Shown here: piece after piece, positions 37,229 through 45,076 of the stretch
Layout: the number at the start of each line of letters is the position of its first letter
Position numbering within the stretch: the stretch's first letter is position 1
Assembly: GCA_025350325.1 (NCBI GenBank)
Contig: JANXYB010000062.1
Coordinates: forward strand, 1 to 64,000
Direction: 5' to 3'
Length of the DNA: 64,000 nt
Source of the DNA: Acidobacteriaceae bacterium
Lineage (GTDB): Bacteria; Acidobacteriota; Terriglobia; Terriglobales; Acidobacteriaceae
The notes under the pieces: model-generated
Seen by the model: only the letters and a program-made list of their open reading frames with translations
Told to the model about the DNA's origin: nothing
Database searches by the model: none
Position numbers and translations under genes: made by a program

Positions 37229-39127
37229 ATGTGTCTCTCCATCGTTCGCTCGTTCCCAATCACTTCCCTGCTATTTATTCCGGTCACTCGGGGGCTTGCG
37301 AGCATTCTGCTTCTATGTACATCGATTCCTCTTTTGGCGGCTGCCGTTGCATACGGGCAGAATGCACCAATCGTTTTAACCAGTGCTGACCGGCGTCTTG
37401 CGACCTCGCTCAACGGCGAGTGGAGTTCGATTGTCGATCCCTATTTCTCTGGACTGTTCAGTTTTCATCACGAAGAAAAAAAGAATGGATGGTTTCTGAA
37501 TCAGAAGGCAAAGCCCGGAGACCCATTTCCGATCGAGTATGACTATGCTAAGGCACCGAAGCTCAAAGTGCCGGGTGACTGGAACACGCAACGGGAGTCG
37601 CTACTCTACTACGAAGGTCCTATCTGGTATGAGCGTGACTTTGCCTTTCAGCCAAAAGAGCACTCGCATGTCTTTCTGCATGTAGGCGCAGCTAACTATC
37701 ACTCATGGTTCTGGATCAACGGTAAGAAGATTTGCGAACACGATGGTGGATTCACTTCCTTTAACTGTGAAGTAACATCCGCCATTCATGCGGGTAGCAA
37801 CTTTATTGTTGCAGCAGTCGATAACACGCGCCGCGAAGACAACGTTCCCACCCTTGAAACCGATTGGTGGAACTATGGCGGTTTGACGCGCGAGATATCG
37901 CTGATCGAAGTGCCGGAAGCTTTTATCGACCAATTCGATCTCCACCTGGGCAAGGCCGAAGGGAAAGATGAAAACCACTTGGTAATCGAAGGTTGGGTTC
38001 ACGTAATCGGTGGCAAGGCCGGCGAGAATACCGAAGTTCAGATTCCCGAGTTAGGCGCGAAGACCAGCGCCGCGATAGGCGCGGATGGTCGTGCTGCATT
38101 TCACTTCAACGTGAATAGCTTGCAGCGCTGGTCGCCTGAATCGCCGAAGCTTTATAAAGTGGCTTTACGCCTGGGGATGGACTCCATTGAGGAACTGATG
38201 GGTTTTCGTACCGTGGAAGCCCGCGGCACGCAGATTCTACTCAACGGAAAGCCCATCTTTTTGCGCGGCATTTCGATCCACGCAGAAGCGCCTTATCGTA
38301 CTGGTCGCGCCTACTCACACAAGGATGCCGAGACACTGCTTGGCTGGGCCAAAGAGCTTGGATGTAACTTCGTTCGCCTCGCACATTACCCGCATGATGA
38401 GACCATGCTGCGCGCAGCGGATCGCATGGGTTTGCTGGTATGGTCGGAAAACCCGGTATATTGGGCGCTGCAATTCGATAACCCTAAAGTGTTGGCCAAG
38501 GCCGAGCAGCAGTTAGACGAAGAGATAGGAACATCGCGCAATCATGCGGCTATCATCCTCTGGTCGATGGCCAACGAAACGCCGAACACTCCGGCTCGCA
38601 CTCAATTCATAACTACTCTGGCCGAGCGCGCGCGGGCGTTGGACCCTTCGCGTCTGATTACCGCTGCACTGCTGGTGCGCGCGGATGGACACACCAAGAT
38701 CGTGGACGACCAGTTAGGCAAGGCGCTCGATGTTATCGGCGTCAATGAATACATCGGCTGGTATGAGCAGCATCCTGAAACAGCGGATGTAACGGATTGG
38801 CGTATCGAATACCAGAAGCCGCTCATTGTGAGCGAGTTTGGCGGGGATGCAAAGTTCGGCCTGCATGGCGGTGAAAATGATCGCTGGACCGAGGAGTACC
38901 AAGCAAATATTTTCCGCCATCAGTTACCCATGCTCAACCGCATCCCGCAACTTAGGGGCGTGAGTCCGTGGATACTTATGGATTTCCGTTCACCCAACAG
39001 GCCATTAGTCGGAGTGCAGGACGAGTTCAATCGCAAAGGCCTGATCTCTGACCAAGGCCAGAAGAAACAAGCGTTCTTCATTTTGCAGAAGGCATACAAA
39101 GAGGGTACCGTGGGTAAAGCGGAATAA
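37229..39127 (+). CDS. Glycoside hydrolase family 2 protein (beta-glucuronidase/beta-galactosidase-like), exported
   Basis: The protein of about 632 residues has the GH2 architecture: sugar-binding sandwich (GDWNTQRESLLYYEGPIWYER, split over a short gap), an immunoglobulin-like middle domain and a TIM barrel. WSMANETPN carries the acid/base Glu and LIVSEFGGDA the nucleophile Glu; GISIHAEAPYRTGRAYSHKD and NFVRLAHYPHDE are typical of beta-glucuronidase-type members. The start is uncertain: the ATG at 37229 follows AGAGGAA, while starts at 37211 or 37166 would lengthen a hydrophobic N-terminus that looks like a signal peptide. The substrate is not assigned. It is monocistronic. Confidence 0.85.
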   Translation: MCLSIVRSFPITSLLFIPVTRGLASILLLCTSIPLLAAAVAYGQNAPIVLTSADRRLATSLNGEWSSIVDPYFSGLFSFHHEEKKNGWFLNQKAKPGDPFPIEYDYAKAPKLKVPGDWNTQRESLLYYEGPIWYERDFAFQPKEHSHVFLHVGAANYHSWFWINGKKICEHDGGFTSFNCEVTSAIHAGSNFIVAAVDNTRREDNVPTLETDWWNYGGLTREISLIEVPEAFIDQFDLHLGKAEGKDENHLVIEGWVHVIGGKAGENTEVQIPELGAKTSAAIGADGRAAFHFNVNSLQRWSPESPKLYKVALRLGMDSIEELMGFRTVEARGTQILLNGKPIFLRGISIHAEAPYRTGRAYSHKDAETLLGWAKELGCNFVRLAHYPHDETMLRAADRMGLLVWSENPVYWALQFDNPKVLAKAEQQLDEEIGTSRNHAAIILWSMANETPNTPARTQFITTLAERARALDPSRLITAALLVRADGHTKIVDDQLGKALDVIGVNEYIGWYEQHPETADVTDWRIEYQKPLIVSEFGGDAKFGLHGGENDRWTEEYQANIFRHQLPMLNRIPQLRGVSPWILMDFRSPNRPLVGVQDEFNRKGLISDQGQKKQAFFILQKAYKEGTVGKAE

Positions 39128-39197
39128 ATCCATCAGTGAAGCGCGGCATAAGTCGACCCAGTTAGGAATCAGCGCTGACTTGAGGTATCCTCTGCTT

Positions 39198-39428
39198 ATG
39201 ACGATTGATTCCATTCTCGCCCAGATTGATGCTGAAATTACAAGACTGACAGAGGTCCGCAACTTGCTCGCAGGTACAGGCAAAGTTGGCCCTGCAGTTA
39301 TCGAACGCAAGACAAGAAAGATTGCAGTCAAGACGCACAAGAAGCGTGTGTTGAGTGCTGAGGCACGCAAGCGCATAGCCGATGCGCAGCGCAAACGCTG
39401 GGCAGCGCAAAAAGCTAAAGCTAAATAA
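39198..39428 (+). CDS. Small basic protein with a KRIADAQRKRWAAQK-type tail
   Basis: From the ATG at 39198 this is a 76-residue protein. Residues 1-25 form a likely short coiled coil (MTIDSILAQIDAEITRLTEV). The rest is very basic, ending with LSAEARKRIADAQRKRWAAQ and a Lys/Ala tail. Short proteins with this A/R/K tail recur in several soil bacteria and are suggestive of nucleic-acid binding, but no function is established. The gene is alone between the GH2 gene and a convergent gene. Confidence 0.6.
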   Translation: MTIDSILAQIDAEITRLTEVRNLLAGTGKVGPAVIERKTRKIAVKTHKKRVLSAEARKRIADAQRKRWAAQKAKAK

Positions 39429-39452
39429 TTTCTATTTCTTAAAAGAGCACGT

Positions 39453-39472
39453 CACGGTCGCTACCGACCGTG
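39453..39472. terminator. Possible bidirectional terminator hairpin between convergent genes
   Basis: A perfect 8-bp stem CACGGTCG / CGACCGTG with loop CTAC lies between the small basic gene and the minus-strand genes. Neither side has an immediate T-tract; TCTTTT follows about 9 bases later in the minus direction. Confidence 0.35.
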
Positions 39473-39492
39473 CCTGCAACTAAGAGAACAAT

Positions 39493-39696
39493 TTATTGCT
39501 TGTCCGATGGTTGCACAGGATCATCGCGGCGAAATTGTGCAAGCGCTGATGATGCGTTATCAGTCCTCTGCGATTGGCCACGATTGCCGTCTCTTGTCGA
39601 CTGGCTACGCACATTTTGCATCTGATTCTGAAAGCGAAAAAAAGAGGATCCACCGCTGACTCGCTGTGGATCACCAAGTCTCAACAGCCAAGACAT
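39493..39696 (-). CDS. Possible small downstream ORF (uncertain)
   Basis: A 67-residue frame starts 26 bases inside the end of the upstream regulator-like gene, with AGGG about 8 bases before its ATG. The product is rich in Ser, Gln, Arg and Asp (RDGNRGQSQRTDNASSA) and ends QPSDKQ. It has no recognisable similarity, so it may be spurious. Confidence 0.2.
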   Translation of the reverse strand: MSWLLRLGDPQRVSGGSSFFRFQNQMQNVRSQSTRDGNRGQSQRTDNASSALAQFRRDDPVQPSDKQ

Positions 39697-40960
39697 TCGG
39701 CGGCCCTGAATGGCCTTCTATAACTTGTGTTTCGATCACGGCTTCCATGCTTTTCTTTTCCCAATTGGCCGGCGCTTTGGCTAACAGTGAATCTAGATAC
39801 ACCGGGTTATAAAGCACCTCTCCGGCAGCCTCGGTTCCTTCTTCCGAAATTCCCGCTGCAATGATTACGGGCTGGCCGGTGGTGCTGTCATAAATGCGCG
39901 CGACGATCGCGTAATCGCGGGACAGTTTCTGGTAAGGAAGATCCCATGCAGTGGCCCATGTCGTTTTCTTGTTACTCTTGCGATCCACGATCAGCGCGAC
40001 TCCATCCTTCGACTCGAAGCCGAAACGTAGTTTCTGGGTCACGCGAAGTGTCCATATATTGTCGAACGCACCGATGAGGACGATAGGGCCTTCGCGGAGT
40101 TGCGCGAAACTGGCTTCAGAGGCAGGCACCACGCGGAACGTCTTGTGTCGAGCTTCGAGTGCCGCGGCCGTCCTTGTCAGCGTAATTACATCGGCAAGTG
40201 CCAGGTTCCCCGATAAATGCAGCCGCACGTAAAGCTGTTGCGGCGGTGCGGGGCGACCGACCGGCGCGTCGAGGGAGTTGATTGAGTCCATGTCGATGTT
40301 CTTCGCCGGCTCCCCAAGGCAAAAGGTCGCTGGATTTGCGCTGGCGGTAAACGGCTCCCAGAAACGATCAATACTGGTGGGCGGCTGTACCGCAGGGGCG
40401 GGTCGATAATGTGAGCCGATCACCACACCGGCTAGGCACATGCCCAGGGCGAGAGCGGGGATCCAGAGCAATTTCCATCGATGCGGCTTCGTTTGTTGGG
40501 CAAGCGGCGCCCCGGCATTCGGTGGCAGTTCCGATTGATCCACTTCCGGTTCCGGCAACACAACATTCGGTTCGGGGGCACGTTCGGGCGCGTGAAAGAC
40601 CGGAAGATATGAGCCGATCGGAAGCTCGATTATTATCTCGCCGTCATGGGTGGGATCGTAATAGTAAAGGCTCAGGCGCTTGCGCACTTCGCCAGCGGTG
40701 ATGCGGACTACGGGATCAGCATTGGCGTCGTAGCTCGTGCAGCGTCCAAAAACTTCCACTCCAATGCTGCGCTCTTTCAACTCAGCGCCGTTGCCCAGCA
40801 GGGTTTGTTCGACGACGTAAGCCAGCAAGGCGGGATACCGCTTGCTGTTTGCGAACAAGGGATGGATAAGAAGTCGAGCTAGTTGGGCGCGGACCGCAAC
40901 CCCATCGAAGGCGAGTGGCGATTGCTCCATCTCTTGTAGGGACTTCGGCGCCACCGCCAT
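39671..40960 (-). CDS. Regulator-like membrane protein with N-terminal domain common in Acidobacteriota
   Basis: The 429-residue protein begins (about 20-125) with a domain often seen in Acidobacteriota and related groups: RYPALLAYVVEQTLLG, LKERSIGVEVFGR, YDANADPVVRITAGEVRKRL, LYYYDPTHDGEIIIELPIGSY. It looks like a winged-helix or transcription-regulator-like module. A proline-rich linker, one membrane helix (about 165-185, LLWIPALALGMCLAGVVIG) and a C-terminal domain follow. In that domain segments such as VVPASEASFAQLREGPIVLIGAFDN recur in relatives. AAGGAG lies 5 bases before the ATG. A membrane-bound one-component sensor is plausible but unproven. Confidence 0.65.
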   Translation of the reverse strand: MAVAPKSLQEMEQSPLAFDGVAVRAQLARLLIHPLFANSKRYPALLAYVVEQTLLGNGAELKERSIGVEVFGRCTSYDANADPVVRITAGEVRKRLSLYYYDPTHDGEIIIELPIGSYLPVFHAPERAPEPNVVLPEPEVDQSELPPNAGAPLAQQTKPHRWKLLWIPALALGMCLAGVVIGSHYRPAPAVQPPTSIDRFWEPFTASANPATFCLGEPAKNIDMDSINSLDAPVGRPAPPQQLYVRLHLSGNLALADVITLTRTAAALEARHKTFRVVPASEASFAQLREGPIVLIGAFDNIWTLRVTQKLRFGFESKDGVALIVDRKSNKKTTWATAWDLPYQKLSRDYAIVARIYDSTTGQPVIIAAGISEEGTEAAGEVLYNPVYLDSLLAKAPANWEKKSMEAVIETQVIEGHSGPPNVLAVETW

Positions 40961-41299
40961 CGTAACTCCTTGATTGGCTCTAAATCCCTAAAGGGGCAAA
41001 TCGCTCGCGCGAGTCACTGGAGCGCTGGCTGCACTGGCCAAGGCACCCGCAACTTCCTCATCGCTTATGCAGTGAAAGAAACGTGGGGCGAAGAGCTAAA
41101 CCAATCAAAGATCGATGCTCGCCCATTAGCAGCTTGGGTACAAATCTCCGCGCCTGACGGGTTCGACTCCCCGCATTGCGTATCATACGTCCCATTTATT
41201 CTATTGTCCATATCAGAAAAGCCTCATTGGAATCAACAACTAGGCCTTAAAACACTGGTCGCTACCCGATGGAACCTATTGTTAAAATCCGTTGCAGCA

Positions 41300-41305
41300 T
41301 ATATT
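41300..41305 (+). promoter_or_regulatory. Putative -10 box of the candidate small RNA
   Basis: TATATT matches five of six bases of the sigma-70 -10 consensus and would start transcription near 41312, just before the first hairpin. A weak -35 (TTGTTA) lies 15 bases upstream, which is short spacing. Confidence 0.3.
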
Positions 41306-41311
41306 CGCAAT

Positions 41312-41439
41312 CGGTCCAGAAAACGTATCCGGTGGGTTTCGACCCCAGGGCCGTTTTCTTGTGATTGCGGCTCCTCGCCCCTTCGGTTTACCAGACCTGG
41401 ATCGCATTCAGGCAGGACTAACCGGGGGGCGCTTTTTTT
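41312..41439 (+). ncRNA. Candidate structured small RNA (about 128 nt)
   Basis: The 5' part holds AGAAAACG (41318-41325) pairing with CGTTTTCT (41352-41359). Between them is a GGGT-TTCG-ACCC tetraloop hairpin (41334-41345). The 3' part is a strong intrinsic terminator. Putative start site, upstream structure and terminator all lie within about 130 bases on a strand where no flanking gene is transcribed. The 5' end is inferred from one -10-like box. Known Acidobacteria-specific RNA motifs (for example Acido-1) are candidates, but I cannot test membership. Confidence 0.45.
41376..41439 (+). terminator. Strong plus-strand intrinsic terminator without a known gene
   Basis: CGCCCC.TCGGTT (41376-41388) pairs with AACCGGGGGGCG (41420-41431) over 12 positions with one bulge and one wobble. 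The loop carries an inner CCTG/CAGG hairpin. Seven T residues follow at 41433-41439. Confidence 0.7.
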
Positions 41440-41597
41440 GTCCGTACTGCCGACTACACAGTAGCGAGAAGAGACGCCCTCATCAGGCCTAAGCTGGCAG
41501 AGGGCTGCACATCGCCGCTTTGAGGGCGCCTTAGGCCAATCGCACCGGTCCCCCCTCGACAAGCACGCAGCAAATCAACAGACGCGGTGCAGCTTGT

Positions 41598-44276
41598 TCA
41601 GTTGGAGCGAAGCGCCGTCATGGGATTAATGCGCGAGGCGCGATAGGCAGGAATGTAACCTGAGATCGCAGCAACCAGCAACAATCCCAGGGCCATTGCG
41701 ACGAACGTTTCCAGGTCCCATGGCGCGGTGGCGAACAACTGCGAAGCGATCATCCTCGACACAAACAGCGAAGCCGCTGCACCCAGCGCGACGCCGATGA
41801 TTGCCAGTCGCAAGGTGCCGGCAAGCACCTGCCGCTGCACCTGGCCCATACCGGCGCCAAGGGCCATGCGAATCCCGATCTCCTGCGTCTGACGTGTCAC
41901 CGAGTAAGAGATCACGCCATAGATTCCGAGTGCAGCGAGTATCAGACCAAGCGTGGCAAACGACGCCACCAGCATCATAAAAAAACGTCTTGGTGAATTC
42001 GCATGCTCGACGAGCATTTGAATCGGACGAAATTCCGCAGCGGGCTGCTTTGGATTGATTGCGCGCAAGGTGCGCATCACGCTGTTAGACAGAACGGCAG
42101 GGGGTAGATTGGTTCGCAGCACAAGTTGCGCGCCGCTCGAGGCCTGCTGTGCAGCAGAGTAGTAGATCTGCCACCCGGCCTGGCCCTCAACACTCTCTTC
42201 GTGTACGTCATCCGCAACGCCGATGATGCGAAGGTCTTGGCCGCCGCTAGTGATCGTCTGACCAATTGCTCCATTGGGCCACCCGGCCAAGCTCGAGATA
42301 AACCGAGCATAGGATTGATTAATGATTACAACGTTTTCACTTTTAGGACCGTCATCCCACGTAAAGTCGCGCCCGACAACCCTGGTTCCCATTGCGCGAA
42401 GATACCCCCGTGTGACCACATAAACGAGCGGCCCCGCAGGCGCCTTCTCGGGCGGCTTGACGCCCTTGGGGTACGGGGTTCCCCAGGCACGATTCTGGCC
42501 CAGAGGCAGATAGTCCGTAATGCCCGCAGCATCGACCCCCGGGATTGCACTCACCCGCGAAAGCACTTGCTGGAAGATGGCAGTGCGCTTGAGCGCGCCG
42601 GCCAACGGCGTGGGGGCTGAGTCGTCGTAATCCATCTTGACGGCGGCCGCCCGGTCAGGCTGGAAGCCGAGATCCACCTCGAGCACTTTGAGGAAGCTGC
42701 GTAGCAGCAGCCCCGCGCCTACCAGCAGCACGCATGCCAATGCGACTTCGGTAACTACGAGAACAGCGCGCACCCGCTCATGCTTGCGTCCGTGGCCTGA
42801 TCCGGGGCCAGAGTCCTTGAGCGCCTCCTGCACGTTATTGCCGGCCATGCGCAATCCAGGCACGAGGCCAAAGAAGACGGCTGCGAACACCGCGATAAGC
42901 ACAGTCCAACCCAGTGCCGCGCCATCAATCCGCAACGTATCGAGCAGCGGAAGAGCGATCGAGCCCTGGTGTGCGAGCCATGTGATCAACGCAAATGCCA
43001 ATCCCAGGCCTACCAATGCGCCGGCTCCGGAGAGCATCAGGCTTTCGGTGAGCAGCTGGCGGACGATGCGCATGCGGCTGGCGCCGAGAGCGCCGCGCAT
43101 GGCGAATTCTTTTGAGCGGGCGGCGGCCCGTGCCAGCAGCAGATTCGACAGATTTACGCATGCGATGAGCAGAATAGCGCCGACGGCGGACCACAGCAGC
43201 ACCAGCGAGCGATTCAATTTTCCGCTGATATAGGTTTTGAGCGGGACGGGCACGACGGCATCTTTGTACTGTCCACACGATTGCGGCTGTTTGTTGTTCC
43301 AACACATGTGCGGCGCGGCCGCCTGCGCGTCTGCTTGTGCTTGAGCAAGCGAGACGCCGGCCTTGAGGCGTCCGATGAAGGTGATGATGTTTCCCCAATC
43401 GCGCGGCGGCCCATAAAGATCGAGTGGGGTGATGGCGTCGACCTTGGTTCCCGGCGCGAATACGGCACCGAAATCGAAACTGGCCGGGAGCACGCCTATC
43501 ACGGTGGTCTGTTTTCCATTCATGTCGAATGCTTTGCCAACGATGTTGGGGTCAGCGGCGAATTGCCGCTTCCACCACGGATTGGTGAGCAGGACTACGG
43601 GAGGCGCGCCGTCCCGCGCGTCGTCCGCAGTAAAGGTGCGACCCATGGCCGCATGCACGCCGAGCACTTGGAAGAAGTTGGCGATCACGTCAATGCTGGT
43701 GGCTGGGATGGGCACCCCGCCGCGATTCAAACTCAGGTTGTCGGCGCTCGAGAATGCGAAATACCCCGTTACATCCTGGTACGAACGGCTGTACATGCGG
43801 AACTCATCGTATGCATCTGCCGAGTACGTCGCGCATGACATGCCGCACTTGGTCGGCGGAGGTGCGATCCAGACCAATTGCTCCGCGCGTGCAAAAGGCA
43901 GCGGACGCAGCAGCAGCGTGTTCACAACGCTGAAGACGGAGACATTGGCGCCGATGGCAAGCGCCAGAATCAACACAGCGACGATGGTGAATCCGGGGTC
44001 GCGGCCCAGCGTGCGCAGCGCGTACTTTAAATCCAGCAGCAATATGTCGAGTTTCATAAGTCCTCGCGCCTCGCGGTGTTGATCTTTCGCTTGCTCCATC
44101 CCGCCGAGGCTTACCAGCGCCACGCGCCGTGCTTCAACGGCAGACAGTCCGCGTGCCATGTTGTCTTCAATGGCGAGTTCGAGATGGGCGGCCAACTCAG
44201 CCTCGAGATCCGCATCGTGCGAAGGCTTGCTCGCAAAGGCGCGCAGCCGTTTGAGCAACCTCCTGATCTCGCTCAT
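41598..44276 (-). CDS. ADOP-family (acidobacterial duplicated orphan permease) ABC transporter permease
   Basis: This 892-residue membrane protein has the ADOP layout. A cytoplasmic N-terminal domain (about 1-90, LEAELAAHLELAIEDNMARGLS) is followed by two MacB-like halves. The first has a membrane helix (FTIVAVLILALAIGANVSVFS), a MacB periplasmic core domain and an FtsX domain (VGAILLIACVNLSNLLLARAA). The second repeats this, ending in another FtsX segment (ALGIYGVISYSVTRQTQEIGIRMALG). No ATPase gene is adjacent, as the family name implies. Its start overlaps the PadR stop by four bases (ATGA). By analogy with MacB it may handle envelope export or mechanotransmission. Confidence 0.93.
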   Translation of the reverse strand: MSEIRRLLKRLRAFASKPSHDADLEAELAAHLELAIEDNMARGLSAVEARRVALVSLGGMEQAKDQHREARGLMKLDILLLDLKYALRTLGRDPGFTIVAVLILALAIGANVSVFSVVNTLLLRPLPFARAEQLVWIAPPPTKCGMSCATYSADAYDEFRMYSRSYQDVTGYFAFSSADNLSLNRGGVPIPATSIDVIANFFQVLGVHAAMGRTFTADDARDGAPPVVLLTNPWWKRQFAADPNIVGKAFDMNGKQTTVIGVLPASFDFGAVFAPGTKVDAITPLDLYGPPRDWGNIITFIGRLKAGVSLAQAQADAQAAAPHMCWNNKQPQSCGQYKDAVVPVPLKTYISGKLNRSLVLLWSAVGAILLIACVNLSNLLLARAAARSKEFAMRGALGASRMRIVRQLLTESLMLSGAGALVGLGLAFALITWLAHQGSIALPLLDTLRIDGAALGWTVLIAVFAAVFFGLVPGLRMAGNNVQEALKDSGPGSGHGRKHERVRAVLVVTEVALACVLLVGAGLLLRSFLKVLEVDLGFQPDRAAAVKMDYDDSAPTPLAGALKRTAIFQQVLSRVSAIPGVDAAGITDYLPLGQNRAWGTPYPKGVKPPEKAPAGPLVYVVTRGYLRAMGTRVVGRDFTWDDGPKSENVVIINQSYARFISSLAGWPNGAIGQTITSGGQDLRIIGVADDVHEESVEGQAGWQIYYSAAQQASSGAQLVLRTNLPPAVLSNSVMRTLRAINPKQPAAEFRPIQMLVEHANSPRRFFMMLVASFATLGLILAALGIYGVISYSVTRQTQEIGIRMALGAGMGQVQRQVLAGTLRLAIIGVALGAAASLFVSRMIASQLFATAPWDLETFVAMALGLLLVAAISGYIPAYRASRINPMTALRSN

Positions 44277-44626
44277 GCCCCACCCGTTTCGGTGTCTTTG
44301 CCCATATCAAACAGCCGATCCATCACGCCGGTGAGTCGCTCCCAGTAGCGTGTATCGGCAGCGAGTTGGCGCTTTCCGGCGGCTGTGATGGTATAGAACT
44401 TCGCTTTGCGGTTGTTGTCCGAAGTGCCCCAACTTGACGCAATCCAGCCGCGCTGCTCAAGTCGCACCAAGGCAGCATATATCGTGCCCTGATTAAGCAT
44501 GACTTCGTTGCCGCTGACCTGTTCAATACGCCGGGCAATGCCGTAACCGTGCAAGGGCCCCATTGAGGCCAAGGTCTGCAACACCATCAGGTCGAGCGTG
44601 CCCTGCAAAAGGTCCAGCTTAGCCAA
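44273..44626 (-). CDS. PadR family transcriptional regulator (ADOP-associated)
   Basis: PadR proteins are winged-helix repressors. From the TTG at 44626 the 117-residue product starts LAKLDLLQGTLDLMVLQTL (first residue read as Met), with an AGGAG site 8 bases upstream. An in-frame GTG at 44635 overlaps that site and is less likely. Helix-turn-helix motifs include LHGYGIARRIEQVSG and LNQGTIYAALVRLEQRGWI, with wing residues SSWGTSDNNRKAKFYTIT. The stop overlaps the ADOP start, so it probably controls that operon. Confidence 0.93.
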   Translation of the reverse strand: MAKLDLLQGTLDLMVLQTLASMGPLHGYGIARRIEQVSGNEVMLNQGTIYAALVRLEQRGWIASSWGTSDNNRKAKFYTITAAGKRQLAADTRYWERLTGVMDRLFDMGKDTETGGA

Positions 44627-45076
44627 AGGTCGCACTCCTGTGGTATGACCACATTAGAATGACACAGATCCATATGGCATTGAGAGAGGAATTTTTCCTT
44701 CGGAGAGGCTTTGGGGATGTAACCGCCACAAAACTGCTGACAACCCCCAATCTTCAATGAGAAGCTTCTGCTCGACACCAATTAAGTTCTAAACTGCAAG
44801 CAGTTGCGTTATATCGAACCAATAGCCGAGCGAATCAGCATTACTTGCCGATAGGATTACTGCGAAAAGAAGGTTTGTACTTCGCATCAATTCACAGTCG
44901 GAATGGGCACGCAAAAGGTAGCGTCGACAGTCTCGGATCTAATGCAGTCAATATTCACCGGATCTCGGTTGACTATGCTTCCTTCCTGGCAATGACAATA
45001 GCGAACGCATATCAGGCTAAAGAAGGTCGCGTGCCTGCGAGCGACGATTTGTGACCGAAAACTGGAGGCTAATCTT
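44627..45076. other. Divergent intergenic region
   Basis: This 450-base gap lies between padR and the histidine kinase gene. It should hold both promoters, but none is clear. A plus-strand frame at 44845-45054 with a TTG start lacks recognisable similarity and is not called. Confidence 0.3.

Larger units (their letters stand above)
40961..41597. other. Intergenic region with candidate small-RNA gene
   Basis: No protein gene is convincing here. Both flanking genes are on the minus strand, but a plus-strand terminator and an upstream hairpin are present (see 41300-41305, 41312-41439 and 41376-41439). A tRNA T-arm-like sequence occurs at 41157-41173 but cannot be completed into a tRNA. Confidence 0.5.

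Noticed and set aside
41157-41173. tRNA T-arm-like sequence (CGGGTTCGACTCCCCG)
   Set aside because: Only three stem pairs are right and no acceptor, D or anticodon arm can be drawn upstream.
44845-45054. Plus-strand TTG frame of 69 codons before the histidine kinase
   Set aside because: No similarity recognised, no good ribosome site; the kinase has its own clear start.
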